A stretch of DNA of 64,000 bases, taken from NCBI GenBank assembly GCA_947577025.1, contig CANPTO010000002.1:1-64000 (forward strand), read 5' to 3'. This stretch comes from an uncultured Clostridiaceae bacterium. Its GTDB lineage: Bacteria > Bacillota > Clostridia > TANB77 > CAG-508. The stretch's first letter is position 1; each line of letters begins with the position of its first letter. This document shows, in pieces, positions 44,559-53,518 of the stretch. A program made the translations under genes and the position numbers. The notes under the pieces were generated by a model. That model did not search any database. It was not told the origin of the DNA and saw only the letters and a program-made list of their open reading frames with translations.

Positions 44559-45163
44559 TTGCTAGAAGATTTAGATAAAAAAGAGCTTATACAACTGATT
44601 AAAAAACTAGAAAAACAAAATAAAGAACTAAAAGAAAAAATATATGGAAAAATAGAAGAAAAAGAATCAATTAAAGAAGTAAAAGTTATTTCAAATGAAG
44701 AGAAAGTAAAACTATTTATGGAGATATTTAAAGGAAGAACTGATATATATGCAAAAGATGGACAAGCAATAAAACAGGAAAATCAGGCTATTTGCCTGTA
44801 TGTAAAAATGAATTTAGCACATATAAATGTGACAAACCTAGAATAAAATGCAATGAATGCCCTTACAGAGAATTAATGCCTTTAACAAATGATATAATAT
44901 TAAAACATTTAAAAGGAGAAATAACAGTAGGAATATATCCATTACTACCAGGAGATTTATGCAATTTTTTAGCAATAGATTTTGATAAAAAAACTTACGA
45001 AAAAGATGTAATTGCATTTTGGAATACGTGCGATGAATTAAATATACCAATATATGTAGAAAAATCACGTTCAGGAAATGGGGCACATGCATGGATATTT
45101 TTTAAAGAAAGTATGCCAGTTAGAATTGCTAGAAAAATGGGAAATAAGATTAGCATTATATAA
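44559..45163 (+). pseudogene. TOTE-type primase fragment, frameshifted and truncated
   Basis: An N-terminal coiled coil (LDKKELIQLIKKLEKQNKELKE) and FKGRTDIYAKD are in one frame to about 44775. The text then continues in another frame as PVCKNEFSTYKCDKPRIKC, CNECPYREL, FLAIDFDKK (the D-x-D of an archaeo-eukaryotic primase) and SRSGNGAHAWIFF. It ends at 45161, where the primase domain of TOTE conflict systems would carry on for hundreds of residues. One frameshift and a 3' deletion mark it as a remnant. Confidence 0.75.
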
Positions 45164-45164
45164 A

Positions 45165-46073
45165 ACAATTTTATATAAAGTAGGACTTGTTCCACCACAA
45201 GGTTATATGGTTAAGTTTGAAATGAATAAAGACCTAAGAGAAGCATTAAAAGAGCAAATAAATGAAGATGATACATTGGAAGGTTATGACAAGATTCCTC
45301 TAATAATGAAATTAGAGAACACGACGCTAATATTAAAATTAAATGAATCAGAATTAATATTTACACAATTGAAAAAGTTATATAAAAAAGATAATAAATA
45401 TGCTAAAGTATGGATAAAAGATGACATAAAGTCTATACTGAATATACTTACACAAAAAAATGACAAAGAAGCATTTATAAAAGGATATAAGCAATTAATA
45501 AGTATAATTCAATATCATACAAAAAATAGAGAAGATGAAGTTAGTGATGAAATATACAAGTATTTAGCAGAAGGGAAAATTGTTATTTTAGATTTATCAG
45601 TTGGACCTGCTAATTTAAGAGAAAACATTAGCAAACGAATTGCAAAAAAGATCTTTAATAAATCTATGCAAACATTTATTGAAGCCAAGACTCCACCTAA
45701 TATAGTTATATATGTAGAAGAAGCACATAACTTAATTGGAAAAGAATTAAAATTAACAGAAATTTGGCCAAGAATAGCAAAAGAAGGTGCCAAATATAAA
45801 ATAGCATTAGTATATTCAACACAAGAGGTTTCATCTATCCATCCTAATATATTAGCAAATACAGAGAACTGGTTTGTATCACACATAAATAATGAAAAAG
45901 AAGTCAGAGAACTTTCAAAATTCTACGATTTTGGTGACTTTAGTAAATCACTTTTAAGAGCTCAAGATGTGGGATTTACAAGAGTAAAAACTTTATCAAG
46001 TCCATTTGTCGTACCAGTGCAAATAGACAAATTTAATCCAAAAAAGGAATTAGGTGAAAGCAATGCCATATAA
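45165..46073 (+). pseudogene. HerA-like ATPase lacking its Walker A region
   Basis: The C-terminal part of a HerA/DUF87 translocase: ILDLSVGPANLRENISKRIA, Walker B-like IYVEEAHNLIG, PRIAKEGAKYKIALVYSTQE and VSHINNEKEVREL are intact. No Walker A or N-terminal barrel precedes. Coding begins directly against the primase fragment, so a deletion has joined two genes. A truncated protein could still be made from ATG 45222. The NurA gene follows with an 11-bp overlap. Confidence 0.7.
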
Positions 46074-47460
46074 GAATGAAGTAGCAAATAAAACCTCACA
46101 TTTTGATATAGTAAAAAATCCAGAGGTAGCTGAATTTATAAAAAGCTGTGATTATATAAAAGTTCCTTCAGAAGCTGAAGGAAAGAAAATGTGTGAGGAT
46201 TTTAAGGCTATTGAAAATGTAAAGAGTGATAAATTGCCAGATAATATAATATCAATAGATGGAAGTTTTTATGAAGCATCAATTTCTGATGAATTGCCAA
46301 GTACTAAAATTGGATATGTAAAAATAGGAAATATGCTTATAAAAAGAAAAGAGTATAATAAATTAGGAAAAAATAGATTTGTGGATCCTTTTGAAGTATC
46401 GAAATTTCAAAATAATAATTTGTCTATGACTTTTACTTTTCCAAGTTCTAATATAGTTACAAAAGGAACTGATAGTTTAAAAGATAGTTTTAGGAAAGAA
46501 TTAGACAAACAATTACTAAAAAAGAGAACAAAAGAAAATGACTATAAGACTAGTCTAAGAACCACACTATTTCATTTAGCAGCATTAAGACTAGATGGAA
46601 GAGGAACAGGAGATACTAATAAAATACGAATATATAGATGTCCTAATGAAGAATGTGAAGGTAGAAATATAGAATTATTAGATATAGAAGAACAACAATA
46701 TTGCCCTCATTGCCATAAACCTATATATCCAAGTGATTGCTTAAGACTTTGGGAAGAAGTTTATGAATATCAATCGAATACTTCAGTTTTATCAAGATTT
46801 ATGCTAATAATGGAACATATGATGCCCATTCATTATATTAGAGTTATGAAAGAAACTAATAAAGAATCATATGCAAATATATTATCTAAACTATCCTTTA
46901 TTATAGATGGACCGTTAGCAATTTTTGGAACTGCTGCATGGTTACATGCATGTATTATGAAATATGTTTATAATATAAATAAAGAATTAAAAGACATGGG
47001 ATTTGACGAAATATTATATTTAGGAGTTCAAAAAACAGGACAAATAGCAGAATATATAAAATTAATTGATAAATATTTAGATAAGAATAGAATATTTCTT
47101 ATAGATGATGATTATAGATATAAATATATTTCTCCAAATAGAGACCCTGCTTCAAAAGGTTTGGGACGAGAAACATATTATGGACAAGATTTTATATATA
47201 AAAATGATTTAGGAAAAATATTATCGTTTGCAGTTATATTTCCATTTTATAATAAAGAAGGAGAATTTGAAAGACAAAAATTAGAAATCAGTAATTATAC
47301 AAAAATAAACGAAGTCGTTAATTTATTAAATGAATTTAAATGTAACTTATATGAAAATTCAATTATACCAGTTGCATTGGCTCATAAGTATACAGCAATT
47401 AGTTTTGAACCAGGAGGAAGAGTGTTAGATTTATTGAGCAAGCATTATATCGAAAAATAA
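46063..47460 (+). CDS. NurA-domain nuclease, partner of HerA
   Basis: A 465-aa protein. IISIDGSFYEASISDELPSTKIGYVKIGNML at about 60-90 is the NurA RNase-H-like core, with the first catalytic Asp in IDGS. A zinc ribbon (CPNEEC...CPHCHKP) lies near 190-220, and the end has ALAHKYTAISFEPG. HerA-NurA pairs resect or destroy DNA, and many bacterial versions act in defence. The ATG at 46063 is preferred over a GTG 9 nt earlier. The matching HerA is decapitated here, so activity may be lost or need another translocase. Confidence 0.75.
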   Translation: MPYKNEVANKTSHFDIVKNPEVAEFIKSCDYIKVPSEAEGKKMCEDFKAIENVKSDKLPDNIISIDGSFYEASISDELPSTKIGYVKIGNMLIKRKEYNKLGKNRFVDPFEVSKFQNNNLSMTFTFPSSNIVTKGTDSLKDSFRKELDKQLLKKRTKENDYKTSLRTTLFHLAALRLDGRGTGDTNKIRIYRCPNEECEGRNIELLDIEEQQYCPHCHKPIYPSDCLRLWEEVYEYQSNTSVLSRFMLIMEHMMPIHYIRVMKETNKESYANILSKLSFIIDGPLAIFGTAAWLHACIMKYVYNINKELKDMGFDEILYLGVQKTGQIAEYIKLIDKYLDKNRIFLIDDDYRYKYISPNRDPASKGLGRETYYGQDFIYKNDLGKILSFAVIFPFYNKEGEFERQKLEISNYTKINEVVNLLNEFKCNLYENSIIPVALAHKYTAISFEPGGRVLDLLSKHYIEK

Positions 47461-47485
47461 AATCCAAGATTAATCTCTTGGATTT
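47460..47485. terminator. Bidirectional terminator, nurA and dam remnant
   Basis: A perfect 10-bp stem (47460-47469 with 47476-47485) with T/A flanks. It overlaps the end of the convergent dam frame. Confidence 0.65.
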
Positions 47486-48301
47486 TTCAAATTATTACTA
47501 AAAATCATTAATTCGTTACCTTTTTTACTAGCTCCAGCAGTATATGTTAAAGTAAATTTATCTTTATTATATTCCTTATATATATTAATAATAGTATCAG
47601 TATAATCATATGTAATAAGCCAGGGAATAGATATATTATCTTTTATAATATTCTTTAATTTTTTATGCTCATCTTCAGTAAAATTATTTTTATAAAGTTC
47701 TGGTCCTTTTTCTACATATGGTGAATCAAAGTATATAAATGAAGAATTTAGATTTAAATTTGGTAGCTCATGAACAATAAAATCAGTAACATCGAGATTA
47801 TATAAATGAATATGAGCTTTATATAAATAAATTTTTCTAATTCTATTAATTAAGTCCTTTTTATTAAATCTACAATCAATTAAGTACTTACCATTTTGAT
47901 TGATTCCACCAATAGGTCCACCTTTTATAATTCCAGAACGATTTGTTCTATTTAAGAAAAATGTTGCAAAACCTAAATCAAAAAGTTTACTTTTAGGATT
48001 ATTATATATTTCTTTTTGCTTATACCATTCTTCTAAAGTAATATCGGTATCTATAATCTTTTGACAGAACTTTTTATTATGTACTAAAATACTATGCCAA
48101 AACGCATATATAGCTTTATCTACATCATTTATAATTATATTAGATACTAAATTGTTATATAATAAAGATAAGGCTAATCCAGATCCGACCCGCGAATGGC
48201 TCTATGTAGGTACAACCTACTAAATTATTATATTCAAGTATTTTTTTCATTTCATCATATAACTTAGATTTTCCACCTGGATATCTAAGTGGAGAGTTCA
48301 T
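47470..48301 (-). pseudogene. Frameshifted Dam-type adenine methylase
   Basis: On the minus strand the frame begins MNSPLRYPGGKSKLYDEM and reads GCTYIEPFAG. One extra base (near 48186-48190, in the CGACCC region) then shifts it. In the new frame GSGLALSLL, INDVDKAIYAFWHSIL, FFLNRTNRSGIIKGGPIGG and the catalytic YFDSPYVEKGPELY follow to a stop at 47470. All MTase landmarks are present, so removal of one base would restore a 276-aa enzyme. It is a recent pseudogene or a phase-variation state. Confidence 0.8.
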
Positions 48302-48660
48302 ATTTTTTTCATTTTTTCACCTACATATATACTATAACATATTTTATTATAGTTGGCCATACATATTTAAAAATTTACAGGGAAATTTTTAAAATTATTT
48401 TATGTTAGATGATATCAATATATCCTTTAACAACGCAGCACTAGCCTTATCAGTAGATTACCGATTTGGCAAGGCAAAATAAAATATGTAAAAATATTTA
48501 TTACAAAACAAGAAAATCAATATATGGAAAGCTAGTAACCTTTTACTGTAAATTGTTGACAGTAATTTTTCCTTAAAATAAAAAAATATAGAAAAAAACA
48601 GAAAGATAGCAAAAAAATAAAAAGTTCAAAAAATCCGAAATTAATTAAGATATTGAAAAA

Positions 48661-48717
48661 AACACCCAATTTTGTATGTGATATATTTGAAGAAAATATA
48701 TACGAAAGAGGGTGTTT
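48661..48717. other. Large hairpin between two dam genes
   Basis: AACACCC and GGGTGTT bracket an inner GTATGTGATATATTT-like inverted pair. A T-rich end follows. It is perhaps a terminator. The rest of 48302-48892 holds no intact gene. Confidence 0.5.
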
Positions 48718-48892
48718 ATCAAAAAAACTAAAATATTTAATTTTATAAATAAAGGATATCACATAGTAAACCGTTTGAATAGTCTTTCTAGAAAAATTGC
48801 TGTGTTTATCTTGAAAAAATATTAATAATTTATTGTTAAAAGAAGTATTTTGTGATATAAAGTAAATAATTGGGATAGAGGAGAGTATTTTT

Positions 48893-50026
48893 ATGAATCC
48901 AATAATAAAATGGGCTGGTGGAAAAGAAAAAGAGTTACCATATATAAAAGAAAATTTACCAAACAAAATAGATAGATATATAGAGCCTTTTGTAGGAGGC
49001 GGAGCAGTTTATTTTGATTTAAATATTAAAAATTCAAGTATCAATGATAAGTCAGAAGAATTAATAAGTCTATATAAATGTATAAAAAATCAAGACAAAG
49101 AATTTTTTACAAATTTAAAGGCTATTCATAAGAATTGGGTATTATTAGAAGGTGTTGTTGAAAATAATGCAGATGAACTATTGCAAATATATACAGATTA
49201 TTGCAAACAACTAAGTGATAATGAAAATATAAAGAACATTAAAAAACAATTTGATGGTAAAATATATGAATTTGTAATAACACATGATGAAGAATTTAAT
49301 GGAATATTATCGTCAGAATTTAATATTGAAATAGATAACTTTATAAAAGAAATTGTGAAAAACCTAAGTTCTAAAATGAATAGAATGTATAAGATAGAAC
49401 TTAAAAAGAAGAAAATGAATGAGAAAGATACTCTTGACAATATTGAATGTGCTTTCAAAAGTGCATTTTATATGCATTTTAGACATTTATATAACGAAGC
49501 TGAAAATCTAAATATTAGTGTATCATTTTATACAGCAATATTTTATTTTATAAGAGAGTTTTGCTATGCATCGATGTTTAGATATAATAAAAATGGTAAA
49601 TTTAATGTACCTTATGGGGGCATAAGCTATAATAGAAAAGAATTTATAAAAAAAATTAATTATATAGACTCAGAGAAAATAAAAGAATATATGGCAAATA
49701 CAACAATATATTGTAATGACTTTGAGGATTTTCTTAAACAAGTAAAACCTAAAAAAGGAGACTTTATTTTTTTAGATCCCCCATATGATACTGAATTTTC
49801 AACATATGCAAAAAATGAGTTTTCAAAGAATGATCAAATAAGATTATGCGAATATTTAAAAAATACAGAGGCAAATATAATGTTAATTATAAAAAATACA
49901 GAATTTATTTATAGCTTATATAATACAAAAGAATTCAACATAAGAACATTTGATAAAAAATATCTTGTTAGTTTTAAAAACAGAAATGATAAAGATGCAG
50001 AGCATTTATTGATAACAAATTATTAA
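48893..50026 (+). CDS. Dam-family DNA adenine methyltransferase
   Basis: A 377-aa methylase of the alpha class. The SAM motif is split as usual: KWAGGKEKELPYIKENL at the start and YIEPFVGGGAVYFDL near 30. The catalytic DPPY is in FIFLDPPYDTEFSTYA near 300. It would methylate adenine in a short palindromic site. A long helical insert lies between about 80 and 190. GGAGAG precedes the ATG. It is followed, after a 240-bp gap, by two nuclease genes, so it is probably the modification part of a type II restriction system. Confidence 0.9.
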   Translation: MNPIIKWAGGKEKELPYIKENLPNKIDRYIEPFVGGGAVYFDLNIKNSSINDKSEELISLYKCIKNQDKEFFTNLKAIHKNWVLLEGVVENNADELLQIYTDYCKQLSDNENIKNIKKQFDGKIYEFVITHDEEFNGILSSEFNIEIDNFIKEIVKNLSSKMNRMYKIELKKKKMNEKDTLDNIECAFKSAFYMHFRHLYNEAENLNISVSFYTAIFYFIREFCYASMFRYNKNGKFNVPYGGISYNRKEFIKKINYIDSEKIKEYMANTTIYCNDFEDFLKQVKPKKGDFIFLDPPYDTEFSTYAKNEFSKNDQIRLCEYLKNTEANIMLIIKNTEFIYSLYNTKEFNIRTFDKKYLVSFKNRNDKDAEHLLITNY

Positions 50027-50267
50027 AAAGATATTTTTTATTAAAGAATAAAATAATTGGCACTGATGAAAAAATAAAGAGTTATTTGCAACAGCTTATA
50101 ACAAATTTGATGAGGGTAAAAGCCAAGTAAGGCAATACTTTAATGGAAAAGAATTAATAGTAGGAAAATAGTATTAGGACTTTGTTTGTGATGATGAAAA
50201 TAAATTAGAACAATAAAAAAAAGAAATTCAAAACATAAAAGTTATATATTATACGAGGAGAGATAAT
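50027..50267 (+). other. Gap with short remnant coding text
   Basis: A frame around 50089-50170 reads ATAYNKFDEGKSQVRQYFNGKELIVGK and then stops, with no start codon or partner. It looks like a leftover of a deleted gene. No regulatory signal was recognised apart from GAGGAGAG before 50268. Confidence 0.35.
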
Positions 50268-51062
50268 ATGAGTGAAAAAAGAGTTAAAGAAAGTGAAATT
50301 GTAAAACCAGCGCTAAAAATAATAAAAGATAAGCCAGGAATAAATACGTCTGAATTAATAAAAGAACTTCAAAAGGTAGTAGAGCTATATCCAGGCGATA
50401 AAGAAATATTAGCAGGAAGAAATGATACTAAATTTTCTCAGATAGTCAGAAATTTAATTTCTCATAAAGAAAGAAACAAATTTGGTAAATGCGTAAATTA
50501 TAGGCAGGAAGGAAGAAATAGTGGCTTTTATATCAATGAAAACGGAGAAAATGAAATACAAGGATATAATCGAAAAGAAGTAGTAGAAGAACATGAAGAT
50601 AATAAGTTACAAAGAGAAATAAGAGAATGTAATGTATATGACAAAGAAGAGCTAAAAAGAGCAAATACAAGAAATCCAGAAAAAACTTCTAGAAGTAATA
50701 ATGCTAGATATAAAACAGATGCTAGAATTTCAAAGACAGTTTTAAAAGAAAATAATTATATATGTGAAATTGAAAAGTTAACAGGGAATAAACACAAAAC
50801 ATTTGATACTAATAAAGGAATACAATATATGGAAGGACATCATTTGATTCCAATGAAAGCTCAAAAAAATTTTGAAAATAACATAGATAGAAGTGATAAC
50901 ATTTGTTGCTTATGCCCTAATTGTCATAGAGCTATCCATTATGGAACTATTGAAGAGAAAAAGAGTAGATTAATATTATTATATAATCAGAAAATTGAAA
51001 AGTTAAAAACAAGTAATATTTATATAGATATTGAAGAATTGATAAATAAGTATTATTTGTAG
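50268..51062 (+). CDS. HNH endonuclease, probable restriction enzyme
   Basis: A 264-aa protein. Residues 1-90 form a helical, wHTH-like DNA-reading part (KPGINTSELIKELQKVVELYPGD, FSQIVRNLISHKER). The C-terminal half has an HNH nuclease: EGHHLIPMKAQKNF (first His), then NICCLCPNCHRAIHYG with the zinc cysteines and final His. It lies between a Dam-type methylase and an Mrr-like nuclease. I take it as the cutting enzyme of this system. The target site is unknown. Confidence 0.8.
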   Translation: MSEKRVKESEIVKPALKIIKDKPGINTSELIKELQKVVELYPGDKEILAGRNDTKFSQIVRNLISHKERNKFGKCVNYRQEGRNSGFYINENGENEIQGYNRKEVVEEHEDNKLQREIRECNVYDKEELKRANTRNPEKTSRSNNARYKTDARISKTVLKENNYICEIEKLTGNKHKTFDTNKGIQYMEGHHLIPMKAQKNFENNIDRSDNICCLCPNCHRAIHYGTIEEKKSRLILLYNQKIEKLKTSNIYIDIEELINKYYL

Positions 51063-51077
51063 AATTGAGGGATTTTT

Positions 51078-51875
51078 ATGGAAAAAAATGAAGTATTAAG
51101 AAAAGAATTTTATAATTTTTTTGAAAATGGATATGACTTTGAAATTTTTTTAAAAGAATTTCTTAAAGATTTAGGGTTTAAAGATATAAAGGTAACTCAA
51201 AAATCTAAAGATGGTGGAATTGATTTGATTTGTTATAAAGATATAATTGAAGGAATTAATACTGTAGAAAGTGAAAAATTTATTGTTCAGGCAAAGAAAT
51301 ACGATAAAAATATAGCACCCGAAAAAGTAAGAGCATTAAATGATGCTAGAAATATAGGAATTAGAAAGCTATTCATAACAACTAGTGATTTTTCAAAACA
51401 AGCTAAACAAGAAGCTAAAGAAATGCCAGATATGTCATTAATAAATGGAATAGACATCATTAACTTTTATATTCAAAACAAATCAGATAAAATATTTGAC
51501 TGGGAGCCAAAGCTATCAAAAGAAAAATTATATGAATTAGTAATGAAAAATAGAAAAGATGATGAAAATAATGATGCACATTCAGAAATAGAGAAAGAAA
51601 AAATATTGAGGGTAATAACAAAGAATGACGTAAGAGCAAGAATATTAAGAATACCTAATGAAATTTTTGAAAAAATTTCTGAGGAAAATTCGTATAATGT
51701 TATTATAGATGGTTGTGAAAAACAACTTAATATGATTAAAGAAATAAAATCTTTTGCAGGAATAACTGAATTTTACAGAAAGCATAATTATATAGATAAT
51801 GAACAAGCAAATAGAAATAGTTATTGGAGTATAGATGTAAAAAATAAGAAAATATATGTAGAATTAGGAGATTAG
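51078..51875 (+). CDS. Mrr-like restriction endonuclease
   Basis: A 265-aa protein with an Mrr_cat fold at the N-terminus: FLKEFLKDLGFKDIKVTQ, then SKDGGIDLI (catalytic Asp) and FIVQAKKYDKNIAPEKVRAL (Q-x-K), followed by KLFITTSDFSKQA. All core residues of this PD-(D/E)XK class are present. The C-terminal ~110 residues are a separate domain, perhaps for site recognition. Mrr enzymes often cut methylated DNA, so it may either belong to the neighbouring methylase/HNH set or be a second, modification-dependent barrier. It starts 15 bp after the HNH gene. Confidence 0.85.
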   Translation: MEKNEVLRKEFYNFFENGYDFEIFLKEFLKDLGFKDIKVTQKSKDGGIDLICYKDIIEGINTVESEKFIVQAKKYDKNIAPEKVRALNDARNIGIRKLFITTSDFSKQAKQEAKEMPDMSLINGIDIINFYIQNKSDKIFDWEPKLSKEKLYELVMKNRKDDENNDAHSEIEKEKILRVITKNDVRARILRIPNEIFEKISEENSYNVIIDGCEKQLNMIKEIKSFAGITEFYRKHNYIDNEQANRNSYWSIDVKNKKIYVELGD

Positions 51876-51897
51876 AGAAAACGAAAAAAGCAAAATA

Positions 51898-52114
51898 TTG
51901 AAATGAAAGGATTAATGTAGAATTTTTTAAATTTTAAGCTTAATATGATGACATATATAAGTAAATCGATAGAAAAGATAGCTGAACAACCTAGTAGAAG
52001 TAGCATTTTTTAGAGCCTGCATTAATTTAAGTATAGTAGAGTGTAAAGATTGTAACAAGAGAATATTCTACAAAAGAAATTGCAGTATTAATTTAAGTAT
52101 AATAGAAAGTAAAG
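51898..52114 (+). CRISPR. Relic CRISPR: leader plus two decayed repeats
   Basis: A leader-like segment (51898-52018) resembles the active leader at 61021-61141 along its whole length, with the same 121 bp to the first repeat. Two 30-nt repeats follow, at 52019-52048 and 52085-52114, differing from the active repeat at a few positions (for example AAGTATAGTAG for AAATATAGTAG). A single 36-nt spacer lies between them. It is on the far side of the cas operon from the main array. Confidence 0.85.
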
Positions 52115-52153
52115 TATAATAAAATGAATCAAATATAAAGGAGAAAAACAAAA

Positions 52154-52507
52154 ATGAAAAATATATTTATACAATATCCAAAATGTTCAACATGTAAAAA
52201 AGCAAAAAAATGGCTAGATGAAAATAGCATTAAATTTGAAGAAAGAAATATTGTTACAGAAACGCCAACAGTAGAAGAACTAACTGAGTGGATACAAAAG
52301 AGTAAGCAAGATATAAAAAAATGGTTTAATACGAGTGGACTAAAATATAAAGAATTAAACTTAAAGGATAAATTACTAAACATGACTGATAAAGAAAAGA
52401 TAGAATTATTAGCAAGTGATGGAATGTTAATAAAAAGACCAATATTAATAACAGAAAAAGGAATATTTATCGGTTTTAAAGAAGAAAATTGGAATAATTA
52501 TAAATAA
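52154..52507 (+). CDS. ArsC/Spx-family thioredoxin-fold protein
   Basis: A 117-aa protein of the ArsC/Spx family. IQYPKCSTCKKAKKWLDE at about 6-23 carries a C-x-x-C redox pair, and MLIKRPILITEKGIFIGFKEE near the end is the family hallmark (RP-loop). Members are glutaredoxin-linked reductases or RNA-polymerase-binding Spx/MgsR regulators. The GIFIGFKEENW ending and CSTC fit the YffB/ArsC-like group more than Spx. GGAG precedes the ATG. It lies between the CRISPR relic and the cas operon and has its own terminator. Confidence 0.85.
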   Translation: MKNIFIQYPKCSTCKKAKKWLDENSIKFEERNIVTETPTVEELTEWIQKSKQDIKKWFNTSGLKYKELNLKDKLLNMTDKEKIELLASDGMLIKRPILITEKGIFIGFKEENWNNYK

Positions 52508-52519
52508 CTAATTTTAAAC

Positions 52520-52555
52520 ATTGAATGGAAATTATAACATTTTTTCCATTCAATA
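52520..52555 (+). terminator. Terminator after arsC-like gene
   Basis: An ATTGAATGGAAA/TTTCCATTCAAT-type stem with a T-run inside the loop. Confidence 0.6.
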
Positions 52556-52722
52556 TTTATTTGCAATATATAAAAAATATAAACTTTTAATGATGTTTAG
52601 AATGATAATTAACATTAAGCGTTAATGGAGAAAATATGTAAGAAGTATAGCAAATGAATAGGAATTTGATAATTTATTAAATTTACCAAAGAATTAAATT
52701 GTAAAAAAGTTTATAAAAACTA

Positions 52723-52761
52723 CAAATTTCGACAAATTTTGTAGTTTTTATACTATATAAT
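52723..52761 (+). promoter_or_regulatory. cas operon promoter with perfect Spo0A-type box
   Basis: TTTCGACAAA (52727-52736) lies inside an inverted repeat, AAAACTACAAA...TTTTGTAGTTTT (52717-52748). TCGACA (52729-52734) is 21 bp before TATAAT (52756-52761). An alternative -10, TATACT, is at 52749-52754. Bases 52723-52738 are identical to 36626-36641 ahead of trlF. Confidence 0.65.
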
Positions 52762-52788
52762 AATGAAAAATGTAGAAAGGAGTAGAAA

Positions 52789-53505
52789 ATGAGACTAAAA
52801 CTAATATTCCAATTAGAAAACAATAAACTAGACATACAATACAGAAAATCAATAATAAGCTGGATAAAGCACGCTCTGCAATCATATGACGAAAATTTAT
52901 TTCAAGAGATATACAACAATAACAACAAAAAAACATTCACATTTGCACCTATCTTATCAAATCCAAAATTTGATAAAGAAGAAATAACTATGCAAGACAA
53001 TCAATTTTCAATTGTATTTTCTGCATACAATTATATTTATGGTTTGCATTTATATAATTCATTTGTAAAACAAAAATTTCAAAAATTCTCACTAAATAAA
53101 AATTCCATGAAGTTAACATCAATAATAATGCTAAAAGAAAGAGAAATAAATGAAGATAAAATAATAATAAAAATGTCAAGCCCCATCATATGTAGAAATC
53201 ATGACAAAACAACATTAAAAGATATGTACTATGCATATGACAAAGAAGAATTTCAGAAGTATATAAGGATTAACATAGAAGAACAACTAACCGAAGAAAA
53301 CTTAAATATACAATTATTAAATAATTTTGAAATAACACCAATTAATGCAAAAAAAATAATAATACCTGTTTATGAAAAAATGATTGAATGTTCATTAGGA
53401 ATATTTGAATTATATGGAAATACAGAACTATTAAAATATTTATATAAAGCGGGTATAGGAAGCAAAAAAGCAATGGGATTTGGCTTATTCGAAATAATAC
53501 AATAG
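52789..53505 (+). CDS. cas6: CRISPR pre-crRNA endoribonuclease Cas6
   Basis: A 238-aa RAMP protein with two ferredoxin-like domains. It begins MRLKLIFQLENNKLDIQYRK and ends with the Gly-rich loop GSKKAMGFGLFEIIQ, the defining Cas6 signature. It cuts the repeat transcript to leave a short repeat tag on each crRNA. It is first in the operon. AAAGGAG precedes the ATG. The repeat is so AT-rich that it can form little stable structure, so recognition may be largely sequence-based. Confidence 0.93.
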   Translation: MRLKLIFQLENNKLDIQYRKSIISWIKHALQSYDENLFQEIYNNNNKKTFTFAPILSNPKFDKEEITMQDNQFSIVFSAYNYIYGLHLYNSFVKQKFQKFSLNKNSMKLTSIIMLKEREINEDKIIIKMSSPIICRNHDKTTLKDMYYAYDKEEFQKYIRINIEEQLTEENLNIQLLNNFEITPINAKKIIIPVYEKMIECSLGIFELYGNTELLKYLYKAGIGSKKAMGFGLFEIIQ

Positions 53506-53518
53506 GAGGTGAAAAAAT

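Noticed and set aside
48401..48480. Short frame LDDINISFNNAALALSVDYRFGKAK
   Set aside because: 27 residues with no ribosome site. It may be a remnant but cannot be assigned.
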